This document shows, one piece after another, positions 16,593 through 25,946 of a DNA stretch of 64,000 nucleotides. The number at the start of each line of letters is the position of its first letter. Position 1 is the first letter of the stretch. The notes under the pieces are model-generated. The model made no database searches. It saw nothing but the letters and a program-made list of their open reading frames with translations, and was not told where the DNA came from. The translations under genes were made by a program, and so were the position numbers. The DNA is taken from assembly GCA_963524305.1 (NCBI GenBank), contig CAURGH010000007.1, positions 1-64,000 of the forward strand, in the 5' to 3' direction. Source of the stretch: JABCPH02 sp963524305. Lineage in GTDB: Bacteria; Fusobacteriota; Fusobacteriia; Fusobacteriales; Leptotrichiaceae.

Positions 16593-17174
16593 ATGAAAAA
16601 AAATGCTGTGTTTAGGCTTGCGACAAAGGAAGATGCGAAAGAGATATTAGAAATATATAGATATTACATTGAGAATACGACGATTACATTTGAGTATGAT
16701 GTGCCAACGATAAAAGAATTTCAGAAAAGAATAGAGTATATTGAAGGGGAATATCCGTATATTGTTTGTTTGGTAGATAATAAGATTGTGGCGTATGCGT
16801 ATGCACATAAAGTTTGGGAGAGAGCTGCTTATCAATGGGATGCTGAATTGTCGGTTTATACAGATAAGGATTATGTTGGAAATGGTTTTGGAAAGAAATT
16901 GTACAATATTTTAATTGATATTTTGAAATTGCAAAATGTGATAAATGTTTATGGATGTGTTACTTTTCCAAATGAAAATAGCGAGAAATTACATAATTAT
17001 TTAGGATTTAAGAAAAATGGAGTCTTTACTAAAGCTGGATACAAGTTTGGGAAATGGCTAGATGTCATGTGGTTTGAAAAGGCGATATTAGAGCATGGAT
17101 TGGAGCCAAAACCAGTAAAAAGAATGTATGAATTAGAGCAAGAAAGAATAAAAGAAATATTAAATAGATATTAA
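16593..17174 (+). CDS. GNAT-family N-acetyltransferase, phosphinothricin acetyltransferase-like
   Basis: About 193 residues. The pattern (FRLATKEDAKEILEIYRYYIENTTITFEYD, split here only for description, then AYAHKVWERAAYQWDAELSVYT and the acetyl-CoA loop VGNGFGKKLYNIL) matches the Pat/YwnH group of GNAT enzymes. Relatives acetylate phosphinothricin, methionine sulfone or related amino acids; the natural substrate is unknown. The start is the ATG at 16593, 9 nt after GGAGG; a GTG 6 nt upstream sits too close to it. Confidence 0.85.
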   Translation: MKKNAVFRLATKEDAKEILEIYRYYIENTTITFEYDVPTIKEFQKRIEYIEGEYPYIVCLVDNKIVAYAYAHKVWERAAYQWDAELSVYTDKDYVGNGFGKKLYNILIDILKLQNVINVYGCVTFPNENSEKLHNYLGFKKNGVFTKAGYKFGKWLDVMWFEKAILEHGLEPKPVKRMYELEQERIKEILNRY

Positions 17175-17230
17175 AAATTTAAAATTATAACAAATTTACA
17201 GAAAAAATTGTTAAAAATTGCTTATAACCA

Positions 17231-17259
17231 ATGACAAAATAAGAAAAATAATGTATAAT
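17231..17259 (+). promoter_or_regulatory. Promoter upstream of ftsK
   Basis: ATGACA (17231-17236, five of six matches to the -35 consensus), a 17-nt spacer and a perfect TATAAT (17254-17259). It lies in the 209-bp gap, about 125 nt before ftsK. Confidence 0.75.
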
Positions 17260-17383
17260 AGTGAGAAGATAATATAAAAATATTAGTTATACAGAAAATG
17301 TTTTGATAATTGGAACTGTTGTGAGTTTTAATATTTATCTAAAAACTCTAATATACAAATTTAAAATAAGGAAGGAATGAGGA

Positions 17384-19894
17384 ATGAATAAAAAAAGAAT
17401 AGAGGGATTTTTTTGGATTCTTTTAGGATTATTTTTATTGGTATTGTTGTCCAATAAGGCGAGTATACAAGGTAATGGTAGTTCTGATAAAAATCTTTTA
17501 ATATTTTTTCTAAAGATGTTAACTTTACTTTTTGGTAAGTTAGCGTGGTTTATTACTGTTTCAATTCTGGTCATTGGAGGAATTATCGCATATAGAGGTG
17601 ATTTTCAATTTACAAGAATAAAGATTATTGGATTTATAGGATGGTTTTTGAGTTGGTCAATGTTACTTATAAGAAAGGAGTTGACGGGGTCATTAGCTGG
17701 AGATAATTTTACTGTGGCAGGGCAGAAATTATTAGAAATAGGATTTAATGGTAAAAATGGTGGAGTTCTAGGTGCGATAGTTTCGATGCCGCTGTATAAA
17801 ATTATGTATTCAATGACAATGGGATTTTTACTGACTTGTCTGTTGATAGTTTCGATTTATTTGGTATTTAAGGATTACATAGAATTAGGTTATGAAATAA
17901 TCGTAGGGATCTTGAAATATCATAAAAGTGATGAGTATAAAGAGAAAAAAGCATTGTTAAGAGCAAAAAGAGAAACAGAAAAATTAAAGAGAACTAATTA
18001 TAAATTATATCAAAAAGAGAAATTGAAAGAAAAAATCATACAATCGAGAAAAGAAAAATTGAGTTTTGAATTATCGAAAAAGCCGAAGGGAAATTTCTTA
18101 CAAAAGACGGAAGTTTATACGCCTGAAGAAATGAAAATAAAAGAAAAGGAATGGAAAGAAGTTTCTGAAAAAAGAGCATTATCTAAAGACGATGTGAAGA
18201 AAAAATTATCAGAGGATAAAGTGGTGTCGAAAGAAGAAGAACCTGTAAAAGCTGATAATAAAGAAAATTTGAAAGTTGAAAAGACTGAAGAAATTAATAA
18301 GGAAGCTACTATTGAAAATGAAAAAGTTGAGAAAACAAAATTGGAAATTATAGTTGATGATAAAAAGAATAAAAAAGAGAAAAAAACGGTGGAAGAAGAG
18401 TTGCCAGAATTTCCTAAAATAGAAGCTTTTGAGAATATTGATACAATTGAAAATCAGAAAAAGATTGATGAAAAAATAGAGAAGATTAATCAAGAGCTGG
18501 AAAATGGTAGAGGTTATAATGAATTAGTAAAAAAAGCAATCGGTGCTATTTTTAAAGAAAAGCCGATGGATAATGAAACGAAAGATAAAATTGAAAAAAG
18601 TATCGTGGAAAATGTGTCGCATTTGGAAAATGTGTTGAAGGAATTTGGAGTAGATGCAAAAGTTGTGAATTATGAATATGGACCGACAATAACAAGATAC
18701 GAAATAACAATACCTACTGGGACGAAAGTAAGTAAAGTTACGAATCTTTCAGATGATATTGCTATGAATTTGGCAGCGGAAAGCATTAGGATAGAAGCAC
18801 CGATTCCAGGGAAAAATACAATTGGTATAGAAACACCGAATAAAATAAAAGAGCCTGTTTATTTTTCTAATATAATAAAAAATAAAGAATTAGAAAAGGG
18901 AGATTTAAATGTAATTTTAGGAAAAGATGTAGTTGGACGTGATAAAATAATTGATATTGCCAAGACACCGCATTTGTTAATTGCTGGTCAAACTGGTTCA
19001 GGGAAATCAGTAGCAATAAATACGTTAATTTCTACATTAATTTCTAAAAAGTCAGAAAAAGAAGTTAAATTTATTATGGTTGATCCGAAGATGGTAGAAT
19101 TGATGCCATATAATGGAATACCACATTTATTAGTTCCAGTAATTATTGACCCACATCAAGCAGCATTGGCGTTAAAATGGGCAGTTAACGAGATGGAAAA
19201 TAGATATAAATTGTTGGTTGAGAATGGTGTAAGAAATATTACAAGTTATAATAAGTTAAACTTTGTAGAAAAAATGCCGTTTATTGTTATTATTATTGAT
19301 GAGTTGGCTGATTTGATGATGACTGTTTCTGGTGGTGTAGAGGAATCAATAGTTAGAATAGCTCAAAAAGCAAGGGCTGTGGGAATTCATCTAGTTGTTG
19401 CTACTCAAAGACCGTCAACAGATATTGTAACAGGATTGATAAAAGCTAATTTACCTAGTAGAATTTCGTTTGCATTAAGATCGCAAGTAGATTCGAGAAC
19501 GATATTGGATGTGATGGGAGCGGAAAAATTGTTAGGAAAAGGAGATATGCTACTGTTAGCAAATGGATCTTCAAAATTAGAAAGAATACAAGGAGCATTC
19601 ATTTCAGACGAGGAAGTTAATGATTTAGCGAATACGTTAAAAATGAATTCAAAAGTACAGTATAGAGATGATATTTTAGTTGAACATGATGAAAATACAC
19701 TTAGTTCATTGGATTCGTTCTTTGAGAATGCGGTTGATATTGTAAGACAAGAAAATAGAGTATCAATTTCATTATTGCAAAGAAAGTTAAGTATAGGATT
19801 TCCAAGAGCATCAAAAATTTATGAGCAATTAAAAGAAAATGGAATTATTGATGACAATAATCAAATTGTGATGAATGATTTTGAAGAAGTGTAG
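17384..19894 (+). CDS. ftsK: DNA translocase FtsK/SpoIIIE
   Basis: An 836-residue septal DNA pump that segregates chromosome ends. Four hydrophobic segments occupy roughly residues 5-165. A highly charged Lys/Glu linker runs to about residue 380. The motor follows, with Walker A GQTGSGKS near residue 533 and Walker B VIIIDELADLMM near residue 634, and a C-terminal winged-helix gamma domain (SISLLQRKLSIGFPRASKI) that reads orientation sequences. ATG after AAGGAAGG. Confidence 0.96.
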   Translation: MNKKRIEGFFWILLGLFLLVLLSNKASIQGNGSSDKNLLIFFLKMLTLLFGKLAWFITVSILVIGGIIAYRGDFQFTRIKIIGFIGWFLSWSMLLIRKELTGSLAGDNFTVAGQKLLEIGFNGKNGGVLGAIVSMPLYKIMYSMTMGFLLTCLLIVSIYLVFKDYIELGYEIIVGILKYHKSDEYKEKKALLRAKRETEKLKRTNYKLYQKEKLKEKIIQSRKEKLSFELSKKPKGNFLQKTEVYTPEEMKIKEKEWKEVSEKRALSKDDVKKKLSEDKVVSKEEEPVKADNKENLKVEKTEEINKEATIENEKVEKTKLEIIVDDKKNKKEKKTVEEELPEFPKIEAFENIDTIENQKKIDEKIEKINQELENGRGYNELVKKAIGAIFKEKPMDNETKDKIEKSIVENVSHLENVLKEFGVDAKVVNYEYGPTITRYEITIPTGTKVSKVTNLSDDIAMNLAAESIRIEAPIPGKNTIGIETPNKIKEPVYFSNIIKNKELEKGDLNVILGKDVVGRDKIIDIAKTPHLLIAGQTGSGKSVAINTLISTLISKKSEKEVKFIMVDPKMVELMPYNGIPHLLVPVIIDPHQAALALKWAVNEMENRYKLLVENGVRNITSYNKLNFVEKMPFIVIIIDELADLMMTVSGGVEESIVRIAQKARAVGIHLVVATQRPSTDIVTGLIKANLPSRISFALRSQVDSRTILDVMGAEKLLGKGDMLLLANGSSKLERIQGAFISDEEVNDLANTLKMNSKVQYRDDILVEHDENTLSSLDSFFENAVDIVRQENRVSISLLQRKLSIGFPRASKIYEQLKENGIIDDNNQIVMNDFEEV

Positions 19895-19958
19895 TATAAA
19901 AAAAGTTATTAAATTAAATTGTAAATAAAAAAACAAAATATTAAGGAGATAAAGTTTT

Positions 19959-21020
19959 ATGGGATTTTTCGATTTTTTTAAAAGAAGCATGAGAGGAGCA
20001 ACACATAGCTCAAGATCAACAAGAGATATAGCGATTGATTTAGGGACAGCAAATACAGTAGTGTATGTTAAAGGGGAAGGAATTCTAATAGATGAGCCGA
20101 CATATGTTGCTATAAATATAAAAACAGAAGAAGTGGAACATATTGGAGAAAAAGCAAAAGAAATTATTGGAAGAACGGCCAAACATACAGAAATAATTAG
20201 ACCATTAAAAAATGGAGTTATTTCAGATTATGAAGTAACTGAAAAAATGTTAGAGGAATTTTTAAGAAAGATTAGAAAAGATAAAGTTCAAAGTTCAAGA
20301 GTAATTATTTGTGTTCCAAGTGGAGTTACACAAGTAGAAAGAAGAGCTGTGGTAGAAGTAGTAAAAGATGCTGGAGCTAAAGAAGTTTATTTGATTGAAG
20401 AACCAATTGCAGCAGCTATTGGAGTTGGAATTGATTTATTTGAACCAAAAGGACACTTAATTGTTGATATAGGTGGTGGAACTACTGAAATTGCATTTAT
20501 TGTTTCAGGTGGAGCAGCTATTTCTAAATCTGTAAAAATTGCAGGAGATCATTTGAATGAGGATATTATCAACTATGTAAGAGATAATCATAGTTTGTTA
20601 ATTGGAGAAAGAACAGCAGAAACATTGAAAATAAATACAATTAGTGAATTTGATGACACTCGTTCATTTGAAATTAGAGGAAGAGAAATTGGAGTTGGAT
20701 TGCCAAAAAGTATTGAAATAGTGGCGTCTGAAATAGATGAAGCTATTTTGAAACATATTAATTCAATAATTGATGAAATAAGAATTACAATGGAAGAAAT
20801 TGAGCCAGAAGTTGCAGCAGATATTTATGAAACAGGAATTTATTTATCTGGTGGAGGAGCTGGAATTAGAATCTTGAAAGAAAGAATTGAAGAAGAATTG
20901 AAATTGAAAGTAACTGTGGGAGATGATGCGATTCATGCGGTTGTAAATGGAATTGCTAAAATTTTAGAAGACTTCCCTTCTTATAAAAATATTATAATTT
21001 CTCCAAATTCAGAATATTAA
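19959..21020 (+). CDS. mreB: Rod shape-determining protein MreB
   Basis: A 353-residue bacterial actin that guides lateral wall synthesis. Phosphate loops IAIDLGTANTVVYVKG and VDIGGGTTEIAFIVSGG, and the adenosine motif LSGGGAGIRIL, are all present. The N-terminus has an amphipathic stretch (MGFFDFFKRSMRG) suited to membrane attachment. MreC and MreD do not follow. ATG after AAGGAG. It suggests a rod-shaped cell. Confidence 0.95.
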   Translation: MGFFDFFKRSMRGATHSSRSTRDIAIDLGTANTVVYVKGEGILIDEPTYVAINIKTEEVEHIGEKAKEIIGRTAKHTEIIRPLKNGVISDYEVTEKMLEEFLRKIRKDKVQSSRVIICVPSGVTQVERRAVVEVVKDAGAKEVYLIEEPIAAAIGVGIDLFEPKGHLIVDIGGGTTEIAFIVSGGAAISKSVKIAGDHLNEDIINYVRDNHSLLIGERTAETLKINTISEFDDTRSFEIRGREIGVGLPKSIEIVASEIDEAILKHINSIIDEIRITMEEIEPEVAADIYETGIYLSGGGAGIRILKERIEEELKLKVTVGDDAIHAVVNGIAKILEDFPSYKNIIISPNSEY

Positions 21021-21127
21021 TAAATTGAATTTGAAAATGAGAATATTTAATAAAATGAAATTAGATATTTTTAGTAATGGTTTATTAATTTAAACTAAAG
21101 TTTTTAGAGTATGAAATACAAATTGAT

Positions 21128-21160
21128 TGTGAGAGCATTTTGCTCTCACACTTTGTTATA
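21128..21160 (+). terminator. Terminator after mreB
   Basis: GTGAGAGCA (21129-21137) and TGCTCTCAC (21141-21149) form a perfect 9-bp stem with a TTT loop, followed by a T-rich tail. Confidence 0.8.
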
Positions 21161-21199
21161 ATTTTAGCTTAAAAAATTTTCAAAAAAGAAAAGAGAAAA

Positions 21200-21784
21200 A
21201 TGGAAAATATAGAAAAGAAAATTAAAATAGAAAATATTGAAGAGAAAATAGAAACGTTATTGTTTCTTTCAAAAGAATTGCTGACGGTTGATGATCTTGC
21301 GAAATTCTATAAAATGGAGAAATTTGAGATAGAAGAGGCAGTAAAAAGTTTAGCTGAAAATAGAAAAAAAACTGGAATTAATTTGAGAATAGAAAATGGA
21401 ATTATTTCGTTGGTGTCAAATCCGATGTTTGGAGAAGATGTGAAAAAGTTTTTTAATCCAGAATTGAGAATAAGAAAATTAACGAAATCAACAATGGAAA
21501 CTTTGGCAATTATTGCATATAAAGGGCCTATCACAAGAACAGAAATAGAACAAATAAGAGGTGTTAATGTCGAAAAGGCAATGGCAAATCTTTTGGAAAA
21601 AAATCTCGTGTATATTTCTGGGAAAAGAAAAACAATTGGTACACCAAATTTGTATCAAGTGACTGATGATTTTTACAGTTATTTAGGAATAAAAGGAAGA
21701 GATGAGATGCCTGGTTACGAGCAATTTAGAGAAATACAAATGCTAGAGAATGAGGAAATAGAAGAAAACGAGGAAGAAATTTAA
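21200..21784 (+). CDS. scpB: Segregation and condensation protein ScpB
   Basis: A 194-residue winged-helix protein of the Smc-ScpA-ScpB condensin. Recognised by IETLLFLSKELLTVDDLAKF, TMETLAIIAYKGPITRTEIE and the following IRGVN motif. The N-terminus and acidic C-terminal tail extend the core. scpA is not adjacent. The ribosome binding site (AAGAGAAAA) is weak. Confidence 0.9.
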   Translation: MENIEKKIKIENIEEKIETLLFLSKELLTVDDLAKFYKMEKFEIEEAVKSLAENRKKTGINLRIENGIISLVSNPMFGEDVKKFFNPELRIRKLTKSTMETLAIIAYKGPITRTEIEQIRGVNVEKAMANLLEKNLVYISGKRKTIGTPNLYQVTDDFYSYLGIKGRDEMPGYEQFREIQMLENEEIEENEEEI

Positions 21785-21809
21785 AATAAAAAGGAAAATA
21801 GAGGTAAAA

Positions 21810-22496
21810 ATGAGATTAAATAAATTTATAGCAGAATCTGGAGTTTGCTCTAGAAGAAAAGCCGATGAATTGATAAAAGAAGGAAGAGTAACAGTAAATA
21901 AACAAGAAGCGATTATTGGGATGGAAATCAAGCCAGAAGATGTAGTAAGAGTTGACGGAGAGAGAATTAAGGTAAATACAAAATTTGAATACTATATGTT
22001 GAATAAACCTAAAAGAGTTCTTTGTTCAAATGAAGATAAATTTGATAGAAGATTAGCAATTGATTATATTAAGTCTAAAAAAAGATTGTTTACATATGGA
22101 AGATTAGATTATATGACAGAAGGATTGATTATTATCAGTAATGATGGTGATATTTATAATCATGTTATGCATCCGAGAAAAAAACTTTATAAGAGCTATA
22201 TTGCAAAAATTAATAGAGAGCTTGAAGAAAAGGATCTAGAAGCATTACAATATGGTGTTGTGATTGAAGGGAAAAGAACAGCACCTGCGAAAGTGAAAAG
22301 GCTTGGGAAAAGAGAAATTAGAATTGCAATTTTTGAAGGAAGAAATAGACAGATAAGAAAAATGTTTGAAACATTAGGGTATAATGTGGATTCATTGAAG
22401 AGAGTTAAAATTGGCGAGTTGACTTTGGGACATTTGCAAGTTGGAGATTATAGAGAATTAACGCGGGAAGAAGTGGAATATTTGAAAAATCTTTAA
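21810..22496 (+). CDS. rluB: 23S/16S rRNA pseudouridine synthase, RsuA/RluB family
   Basis: A 228-residue enzyme with an N-terminal S4 RNA-binding domain (MRLNKFIAESGVCSRRKADELI) and a catalytic domain with the family aspartate in YGRLDYMTEGLIIISNDGD, plus EGRNRQIRKMFETLGY. scpB-rluB adjacency is common in bacteria and supports RluB over RsuA. Starts 25 bp after scpB. Confidence 0.88.
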   Translation: MRLNKFIAESGVCSRRKADELIKEGRVTVNKQEAIIGMEIKPEDVVRVDGERIKVNTKFEYYMLNKPKRVLCSNEDKFDRRLAIDYIKSKKRLFTYGRLDYMTEGLIIISNDGDIYNHVMHPRKKLYKSYIAKINRELEEKDLEALQYGVVIEGKRTAPAKVKRLGKREIRIAIFEGRNRQIRKMFETLGYNVDSLKRVKIGELTLGHLQVGDYRELTREEVEYLKNL

Positions 22497-22548
22497 TTAG
22501 GATGAGATGTAGCGAGAAGTTAAAAAAAATAAAATAGAAGGAGAAATT

Positions 22549-23196
22549 GTGAGCAAAAAATTAATATTTTTAATAGATTTTGATATTACAATTAGTAAAA
22601 AAGATTCGACAGATACGCTACTTTCAGTGTATCAGCCAGAATTAAAGGAGGATATTAGGAGAAAATATCGAAGTGGCGAAATTACGATGAAGGAATATTT
22701 GCAGACTGGGATTGAGAGCTTGAATATTACGAAAGAGGAATTTTTGGAAACATTGAAATTAGTTGGAATTGACGAAACATTTGTAGATTTTGTGAAAAGT
22801 GGCATTGAATTTAAGATTGTAAGTGCTGGGACAAAATTAAATATATCAGGTGTTCTTAGAAATTATGGAATTGACCTGAATGAAGATGAAATTATATCAA
22901 ATGATATTAAATTTGATGGGAATAAAATTACTGTTTCATTTCCTTACTTAGATAAAGAGCAATATTACGGTGTTGACAAAAAAGAGGCTGTTCAAAAATA
23001 TAAAGATGAAGGTTATACGGTTTATTTCGTTGGGGATGGACCTTCGGATTACAGAGCGATTGAAGTGGCGGATTTTTCTTTTGTTAGAAAAGGGACTCGA
23101 GCGATTAAGTTTTGTGAAGAAAATGAGATTGATTTTTTTGAGTTTGAGAATTTTGATGAGATTTTGGACTATTTGAAAAAACAGGAGTCAAAATGA
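22549..23196 (+). CDS. HAD-family phosphatase, MtnX/PSPase-like
   Basis: A 215-residue HAD hydrolase: motif I is DFDIT with nucleophile Asp10 and Asp12, and motif IV is VGDGPSDYRA. It resembles the MtnX/phosphoserine phosphatase branch, including the small helical cap (DIRRKYRSGEITMKEYL). MtnX acts in methionine salvage, but no mtn genes are nearby, so a specific substrate is not claimed. GTG start after AAGGAG; its stop overlaps the next gene. Confidence 0.8.
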   Translation: MSKKLIFLIDFDITISKKDSTDTLLSVYQPELKEDIRRKYRSGEITMKEYLQTGIESLNITKEEFLETLKLVGIDETFVDFVKSGIEFKIVSAGTKLNISGVLRNYGIDLNEDEIISNDIKFDGNKITVSFPYLDKEQYYGVDKKEAVQKYKDEGYTVYFVGDGPSDYRAIEVADFSFVRKGTRAIKFCEENEIDFFEFENFDEILDYLKKQESK

Positions 23197-23813
23197 ATTA
23201 TTTAGCTCATTCGGTTATATCACTTGAAATTGATAAAAAAATAAATGGAAATACGCTTTACGGCAATTTTACCGGAGATTTTTATAAAGGGAAGATTGAG
23301 AAAATCGAATTACAAGAAAATCTGAAAAGCGGGATAATTTTGCATAGATTGATTGATAAAATTTCTGATAGAGAAGAAAATTTTTTGAATGGACTTTTGC
23401 GAAAAAAATTTGGGATTTTTAAGGGGATTGTGTCAGATATGTATGTTGACCATTTTTTGTGTAAAAATTTTGAGGATATATTTTGTAAAAATTCTGATTT
23501 TGAAAATGTGGAAAAAGTTGAAAGAAAAATAATTAAAAATATTGAAAAATATGATGAATTTTTTCCAAGTGATTTTAAAAATTTTTTTGACTGGTTGAAG
23601 AGAGAAAAAGTTTTGGCTAAGTATAAAAATTTGGATTTTTTGGATAGAGTTTTTTGGGGAATATCGAAAAGAGTGAGAAAAGGGGAAATTCTTAAAAATG
23701 CGGTTTGTGAACTGAGAAAAAATTATGGGGAATTTGAGGAGAAATCGTTGAAAGAGTTTTTGTTTGTGAAAGGAAAAATTGTGAAAAATTTTGAGAGAAG
23801 TGAGAAATTATGA
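23193..23813 (+). CDS. Acyl carrier protein phosphodiesterase-like protein (AcpH family)
   Basis: A 206-residue protein with the AcpH pattern: MNYLAHSVISL at the N-terminus, GNFTGDFYKGK, GIILHRLIDKISD and the metal-type YVDHFL motif near residue 90. AcpH removes phosphopantetheine from acyl carrier protein. It overlaps the HAD gene by 4 bp and the next small gene by 4 bp, so the three are coupled. Recognition rests on motifs only. Confidence 0.75.
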   Translation: MNYLAHSVISLEIDKKINGNTLYGNFTGDFYKGKIEKIELQENLKSGIILHRLIDKISDREENFLNGLLRKKFGIFKGIVSDMYVDHFLCKNFEDIFCKNSDFENVEKVERKIIKNIEKYDEFFPSDFKNFFDWLKREKVLAKYKNLDFLDRVFWGISKRVRKGEILKNAVCELRKNYGEFEEKSLKEFLFVKGKIVKNFERSEKL

Positions 23814-24010
23814 AATTAAAAGAATTATTTCCAAATCAAGATATTGAAAATATGGACTTGAAAAAATTGATAGAAACGATAAGTTATAAAGATTTTAATA
23901 CATTGTTAGAGAGAACAGAAAATAAGAAAGATATTGATTTTTATATTGAATTGCAGGATTTGATTATACAGAGAAAGCAAAAAGAGGCGATTGAAAAAGG
24001 GATATATTAA
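23810..24010 (+). CDS. Small protein of unknown function
   Basis: A 66-residue, highly charged, probably alpha-helical protein (MKLKELFPNQDIENMDLKK at the start). Its ATG overlaps the stop of the AcpH-like gene, which argues it is translated. I do not recognise the family. It is the last gene before the defence island. Confidence 0.6.
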   Translation: MKLKELFPNQDIENMDLKKLIETISYKDFNTLLERTENKKDIDFYIELQDLIIQRKQKEAIEKGIY

Positions 24011-24039
24011 TTATGGAAGATAGAAATTAATTTTAGGAG

Positions 24040-25485
24040 GTGACAATAATAAAAAAAGGAACTGTAAAACCATTTCTTAAATGGGCAGGAGGGAAAGGAC
24101 AGTTAATTGATGAAATTGAAAAATTTTATCCGTTTGATAAAAAGATTAATAAATATGCAGAGCCATTTATTGGTGGTGGTGCAGTTTTATTTGATATTTT
24201 GAATAAGTTTGAACTGGAAAAAATATACATCAGTGATGTCAATATAGAGTTAATAAATTGTTATAGAGTTATAAAAGAAAATGTTCATGAATTAATAAAA
24301 AAGTTAAGAAGAATTGAAGATGAATTTCTAGCTAGGGAAAAAGAAGATAGAAAAATTTATTATTATGAAAAAAGAGAAAAATTTAATAAATTAAAATTAG
24401 AAAATAATAATGAAAAAATCAATAGAGCAGCATTAATGATATTTTTAAATAGAACTTGCTTTAATGGACTTTATAGAGTAAATAAAAAAGGATTATTTAA
24501 TGTTCCAATGGGTGATTATAAAAATCCTAAAATATGTGATGAAGAAAATTTGATTAATGTATCAAATAAGTTAGGAAATGTTGAAGTTATTTATGGTGAT
24601 TATAGAAAATCTTATGATTTTATTGATGAAAATACATTTGTTTATTTTGATCCACCATATCGACCACTTAATCAGACTTCATCATTTACATCATATACAG
24701 AATATACATTTGAAGATAAGGAACAGATTGAGCTTTCTGAATATTTTAAATTATTAAATAAAAAAGGTGCTAAGTTACTACTTAGTAATTCTGATCCTAA
24801 AAATGTAGACATCAATGATCAATTTTTTGATGATTTGTATAAAGGATTTGATATAAAAAGGATTGAAGCGAGTAGAGCAATTAATAGTAAAGGTGAAAAA
24901 AGAGGGAAAGTAACTGAGGTACTGATATCAAATATACAGTTAGGAGCGAAAGTTATGAATGAAATAAAACTTTACAATTTTAATTTTTCATCAAGAAAAG
25001 AATGGAGAAAAAGTTTAATTCTAGAATTTTTAAAAGAAGAAGCAGGTACAGGAAAAGGAGAATTGGCCTCAAAATATAGATACTATGTTGAAATTTTAAA
25101 AAACGGGGAAAAAATTTATTTAAATAGACCAGCTACTTTAAATTATGGAATGGATTTCACAGTTCATCTTGAAAATACACAATTTCGTCTACAAGGACCA
25201 GCTAGAGATATGCCTAGTCATTCAAATATTATAGATGATTTGAAACAAAAACAGCTAGAAAATTTTTGCGAATATGAAAAAGTAAAAAAAATATTGAATA
25301 AATTGTATAATTGTGAATTTGTGAATGAAGAGGAATATTCAAATATATATTTTGCGATTGGAATTGAGATAGAAGGAATTCTAAAACTTGTAAAATGGCT
25401 GTTTTTAGAACAAGATGTAACCTATTGGAATTATAGTGGAAGAGCAATGCTATATCAAAGTTTAAAGGGCAATGGATTAGTCTGA
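24040..25485 (+). CDS. DpnM-like DNA adenine methyltransferase fused to an unknown C-terminal domain
   Basis: 481 codons. Residues ~1-297 are an alpha-class N6-adenine methyltransferase very like M.DpnII/Dam: KPFLKWAGGKGQL, SAM loop PFIGGGAVLFD, and catalytic DPPY near residues 204-207; GATC is the expected target. Residues 306-481, starting at an in-frame ATG (24955) with its own AGGAG 8 nt upstream, form a separate domain I do not recognise. No stop separates them. The 5' start is uncertain: the GTG at 24040 overlaps GGAGG, so translation may begin at an ATA a few bases on. Confidence 0.85.
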   Translation: MTIIKKGTVKPFLKWAGGKGQLIDEIEKFYPFDKKINKYAEPFIGGGAVLFDILNKFELEKIYISDVNIELINCYRVIKENVHELIKKLRRIEDEFLAREKEDRKIYYYEKREKFNKLKLENNNEKINRAALMIFLNRTCFNGLYRVNKKGLFNVPMGDYKNPKICDEENLINVSNKLGNVEVIYGDYRKSYDFIDENTFVYFDPPYRPLNQTSSFTSYTEYTFEDKEQIELSEYFKLLNKKGAKLLLSNSDPKNVDINDQFFDDLYKGFDIKRIEASRAINSKGEKRGKVTEVLISNIQLGAKVMNEIKLYNFNFSSRKEWRKSLILEFLKEEAGTGKGELASKYRYYVEILKNGEKIYLNRPATLNYGMDFTVHLENTQFRLQGPARDMPSHSNIIDDLKQKQLENFCEYEKVKKILNKLYNCEFVNEEEYSNIYFAIGIEIEGILKLVKWLFLEQDVTYWNYSGRAMLYQSLKGNGLV

Positions 25486-25490
25486 TTTAT

Positions 25491-25928
25491 TTGAAAGGAA
25501 TATTTATAGAAGAAGATCTAGTCGAAAGTTTTATACAGGGTTCTGAATTAAAGAGAGATAGAGATTATTTTACAGAAATGACAATTAACGAAATTGAAAA
25601 TAGTTGGAATGTTGATTTATCTGCAATTTCAAATACAGGTAAAACAGAAAAAAGATTTGATTTTGTAATAAAAACAGATAATCAGATATATGTTATAGAA
25701 ACAAATTTTTATGCCTCAAATGGTTCAAAATTAAATGAAACAGCAAGAAGTTATAAGACTATCACAAAAGAAGTTGAAACCATTGAAAGGGTTACATTTG
25801 TGTGGTTTACTGATGGTAAAGGATGGGAAAGTGCTAGAAATAATCTTGAAGAAACATTTGATATATTGGAGCATATTTATAGCATTAATGATTTGGAAAA
25901 TGGAATTATAAATAAAATAATAAAATAA
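25491..25928 (+). CDS. DpnII-type GATC restriction endonuclease, short form
   Basis: 145 codons. VDLSAISNTGKTEKRFDFVI, YVIETNFYASNGSKLNETAR and FVWFTDGKGWESARNNLEETFD match the C-terminal half of R.DpnII/MboI enzymes, including the PD-(D/E)xK-like core (Asp57, Glu near residue 70). R.DpnII has about 287 residues, so the N-terminal half is missing or replaced. The only plausible start is a TTG six bases after the previous stop, with no good ribosome binding site. It may rely on coupling, or be a broken gene. Confidence 0.75.
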   Translation: MKGIFIEEDLVESFIQGSELKRDRDYFTEMTINEIENSWNVDLSAISNTGKTEKRFDFVIKTDNQIYVIETNFYASNGSKLNETARSYKTITKEVETIERVTFVWFTDGKGWESARNNLEETFDILEHIYSINDLENGIINKIIK

Positions 25929-25946
25929 ATTGAGGTGTGGGGGAAA

